A stretch of 44,454 bases of DNA from Lachnospiraceae bacterium. GTDB taxonomy: Bacteria; Bacillota; Clostridia; Lachnospirales; Lachnospiraceae. A program made the position numbers and the translations under genes. The notes under the pieces were generated by a model. That model was not told where the DNA came from. It saw nothing but the letters and a program-made list of their open reading frames with translations, and made no database searches. The stretch spans positions 1 to 44,454 of the forward strand of contig JAMPGL010000035.1 in the NCBI GenBank assembly GCA_023663945.1, in the 5' to 3' direction. Positions 43,051 to 44,454 of the stretch are shown here, one piece after another (the stretch's first letter is position 1; each line of letters begins with the position of its first letter).

Positions 43051-44133
43051 TCAATCCTCCTGCTGCCGGAAGCGATACTTTCCTTTGCCGTGTCCAGTCA
43101 CCGGTTCGATAATACCGCGCTCTGCCATTTCACACAGCAGCGCAGAGCTTCTTGTCGGTTTCAGACCAAGCACCCTCTGAACGTCCGATCTTCCAAATGC
43201 AATCTTAGAGCCCAATGCCTCTCGTAATTTCTGAACATGCAAAGCGGTCTTTGCTGTGAAAGCATCTTCAATGTTCACTTTTCCCTTTCCAATGTTCGCT
43301 TTTTCCTGTTGTTTGAAAGTGCCGCTGATATGCAATGTCCTATTATGAAGCGGGTGGTTCTCGTTCAGGAGGAGATTGCGCAGGAAAATCTCAAGGAACT
43401 CCGTTGTTTCATAAATGCCGTTTTTCAAGTCGTTGTAATTTGCCCTGACCAGTGAATTCCGAAAATACCACGCATTCTCAGCAAAAATGTCATTTGTCAC
43501 ATCAAAACCCAGCGTGCGCAGATACTTGATAAAGAACACCGCCGTAGTTCTAGTGTTGCCCTCACCAAACACGTGGATCTGCCACAGTCTGGATACGAAT
43601 ACTGCAAGGTGATGAATAATCTCATCCATCGAAAGATTTTTATACGAGAAATTCTTCTCCTCAGAAAAATCATAATCAAGCGTCGCACGCAGCTCCGTAG
43701 CGCTGCCGTAGAGCACGGTCGCTCCATTTAAGGCCCATTCCTTCTTTGTGATGTTGTAATCGCGGATGCGCCCTGCATGGGAATAGATACCGGTAAACAG
43801 TTTCCTGTGAATGGAGAGATACTCATTTGGCGTAAAGCTAAAGGCACGCTCAGAGAGAATCTCTGCAATCCGAGCCGAAACCTTGTCGGCCTCCTCAGTA
43901 CGGTCTGACGCATCGAGGACAGGATTTTCCTCGTAGTAGGTCTGTAAAAGCGCATTTGCTTCTTCAAAGGAAATCTCGCCCTCGATATTCCGGACGGCAG
44001 TATGCACCAGATATTCTGATGTCTTAAGTCCATCGACCGCCTGTAGACCAATAGCCGTATGCCACGCATAGCCTTTGTCCCGCTTCGCTGGTTCGGATTC
44101 TTTGATATATTTCTTAAATGGATCTTTGTTCAC
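43051..44133 (-). CDS. Fic family protein
   Basis: The 360-residue protein has the Fic active-site loop H187-V-F-G-E-G-N-T-R195, a variant of HPFxxGNGR that keeps the catalytic histidine, N and first R. The inhibitory-helix-like TAVRNIEG at 45-52 lies near the N-terminus, as in class II Fic proteins. A winged-helix-like C-terminal part (about 285-355) may bind DNA. Fic proteins transfer AMP or other groups to target proteins; the target here is unknown. The start is GTG at 44133 with GAGGTGAT before it. The gene is probably accessory. Confidence 0.85.
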   Translation of the reverse strand: MNKDPFKKYIKESEPAKRDKGYAWHTAIGLQAVDGLKTSEYLVHTAVRNIEGEISFEEANALLQTYYEENPVLDASDRTEEADKVSARIAEILSERAFSFTPNEYLSIHRKLFTGIYSHAGRIRDYNITKKEWALNGATVLYGSATELRATLDYDFSEEKNFSYKNLSMDEIIHHLAVFVSRLWQIHVFGEGNTRTTAVFFIKYLRTLGFDVTNDIFAENAWYFRNSLVRANYNDLKNGIYETTEFLEIFLRNLLLNENHPLHNRTLHISGTFKQQEKANIGKGKVNIEDAFTAKTALHVQKLREALGSKIAFGRSDVQRVLGLKPTRSSALLCEMAERGIIEPVTGHGKGKYRFRQQED

Positions 44134-44164
44134 TCCATATCACCTCGCTGTTCTCTTTTTATAG

Positions 44165-44310
44165 TTATTGGACTTTAGCTTGTACGGCAGCCTTATTCTT
44201 AACTGCAACCTCATATGGTTTCTGTTTGCCAGACCAGAGAGTTGCATACAGCTTCCTTCAGATTCCACCCCACGATGGACACCCTTGCTGTTCTGCTGTA
44301 TCCCAATTCT
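44165..44310 (-). mobile_element. Probable group II intron remnant (5' domain I part)
   Basis: The minus-strand sequence includes AAGGGTGTCCATCG, GGTGGAATCTGAAGGAAGC, CAAACAGAAACCATATGAGG and AAAGTCCAATA in that order, which resemble domain I segments of bacterial group II introns as I recall them. No reverse transcriptase gene or domain V follows, as the Fic gene begins directly after it. It would be a truncated scar between the winged-helix gene and the Fic gene. Confidence 0.5.
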
Positions 44311-44337
44311 TTTTTTATCTACTTTTGCGGCATGATT

Positions 44338-44454
44338 TCACTTCAATATTTCCCATATTGGATTTTGTTTAGATCCTACCCTTCTGATATATCCTTTATC
44401 CCTCAATGAATCCAATGCTCTCTGCACTGTTCTTACGGTTTTGGAAATCTTATC
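44338..44454 (-). CDS. C-terminal end of a winged-helix protein (partial)
   Basis: The final 38 codons before a TGA at 44338 read as a winged helix: KTVRTVQRALDSLRDKGYI, then RRVGSKQNPIWEILK. This resembles the C-terminal wing of AlbA_2/Schlafen-like ATP-binding proteins or of Fic proteins. The rest of the gene is beyond the window, so neither start nor function can be told. It is co-directional with the Fic gene across the probable intron scar. Confidence 0.6.
   Translation of the reverse strand, partial: DKISKTVRTVQRALDSLRDKGYIRRVGSKQNPIWEILK

Noticed and set aside
1-44454. CRISPR array or prophage
   Set aside because: No regularly spaced direct repeats and no phage structural genes were seen on either strand.

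Overview
The window looks like a chromosomal segment from an anaerobic, Gram-positive member of the Clostridia, most probably family Lachnospiraceae. The signs are a sporulation gene (BofA family), flagellin and its chaperone, a secretin-less Tad pilus operon, a two-subunit iron-sulfur fumarase, low-to-middle GC with frequent GTG and TTG starts, canonical sigma-A promoters, and several domains common in this family (DUF6240, DUF5702, DUF6382, DUF6171, DUF5722). The genus cannot be fixed from sequence alone. Most genes lie on the minus strand.

Layout. (1) 1-3906: a partial tRNA-Ser, then a minus-strand operon read downwards: flavin reductase/SCP2 fusion, HIT hydrolase, fumarase alpha, fumarase beta, PlsC-type acyltransferase. 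It starts from a TTTACA-17-TATACT promoter at 3878-3906. (2) 3896-13085: a ten-gene Tad/Flp pilus operon read downwards from a sigma-A promoter at 13057-13085 through a leader of about 145 nt. Order: TadZ-like, TadA ATPase, TadB, TadC carrying an Ig-like insertion, Flp pilin, DUF5702, TadE-like with duplicated Cys modules, prepilin peptidase, TadE-like, FHA protein. The pilin and both TadE-like proteins share the same K-G / xxxxE processing site. (3) 13122-18611: bofA and a divergent DUF2508 gene, then the flagellin block (DUF6240 repeat protein, FliC, FliS). (4) 18646-25169: glycogen branching enzyme, a TPR protein ending in a degenerate AAA+ domain, rsmA and tatD. (5) 25205-28720: tRNA-Lys and a 1059-residue cyclic-di-GMP protein. 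(6) 28758-37738: carbohydrate region. An AraC regulator is divergent from GH9 and GH113 hydrolases; then a putative metal exporter, a NodB-fold deacetylase, a membrane acyltransferase, a GH51 arabinofuranosidase and a small Cys-rich protein. (7) 37739-41963: MgtC-family protein, glutamine synthetase with a palindromic element in its upstream region, and a secreted DUF5722 glycosidase-like protein. (8) 42131-44454: nitrilase-family amidase, Fic protein, a probable group II intron scar and the end of a winged-helix protein; this end looks accessory.

How parts fit. Surface structures dominate (Tad pilus, flagellum), and c-di-GMP turnover could link to both. The GH enzymes lack signal peptides, except DUF5722, so they probably act on imported oligosaccharides (glucomannan or arabinoxylan type; inferred). 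GlgB would store the resulting glucose. The points most worth a second look are the Ig-domain TadC, the DUF6240 protein (repeats plus a FliK-like end), the pseudo-AAA+ TPR protein, the 19-bp hairpin inside the DUF6171 gene and the palindromic element upstream of glnA.
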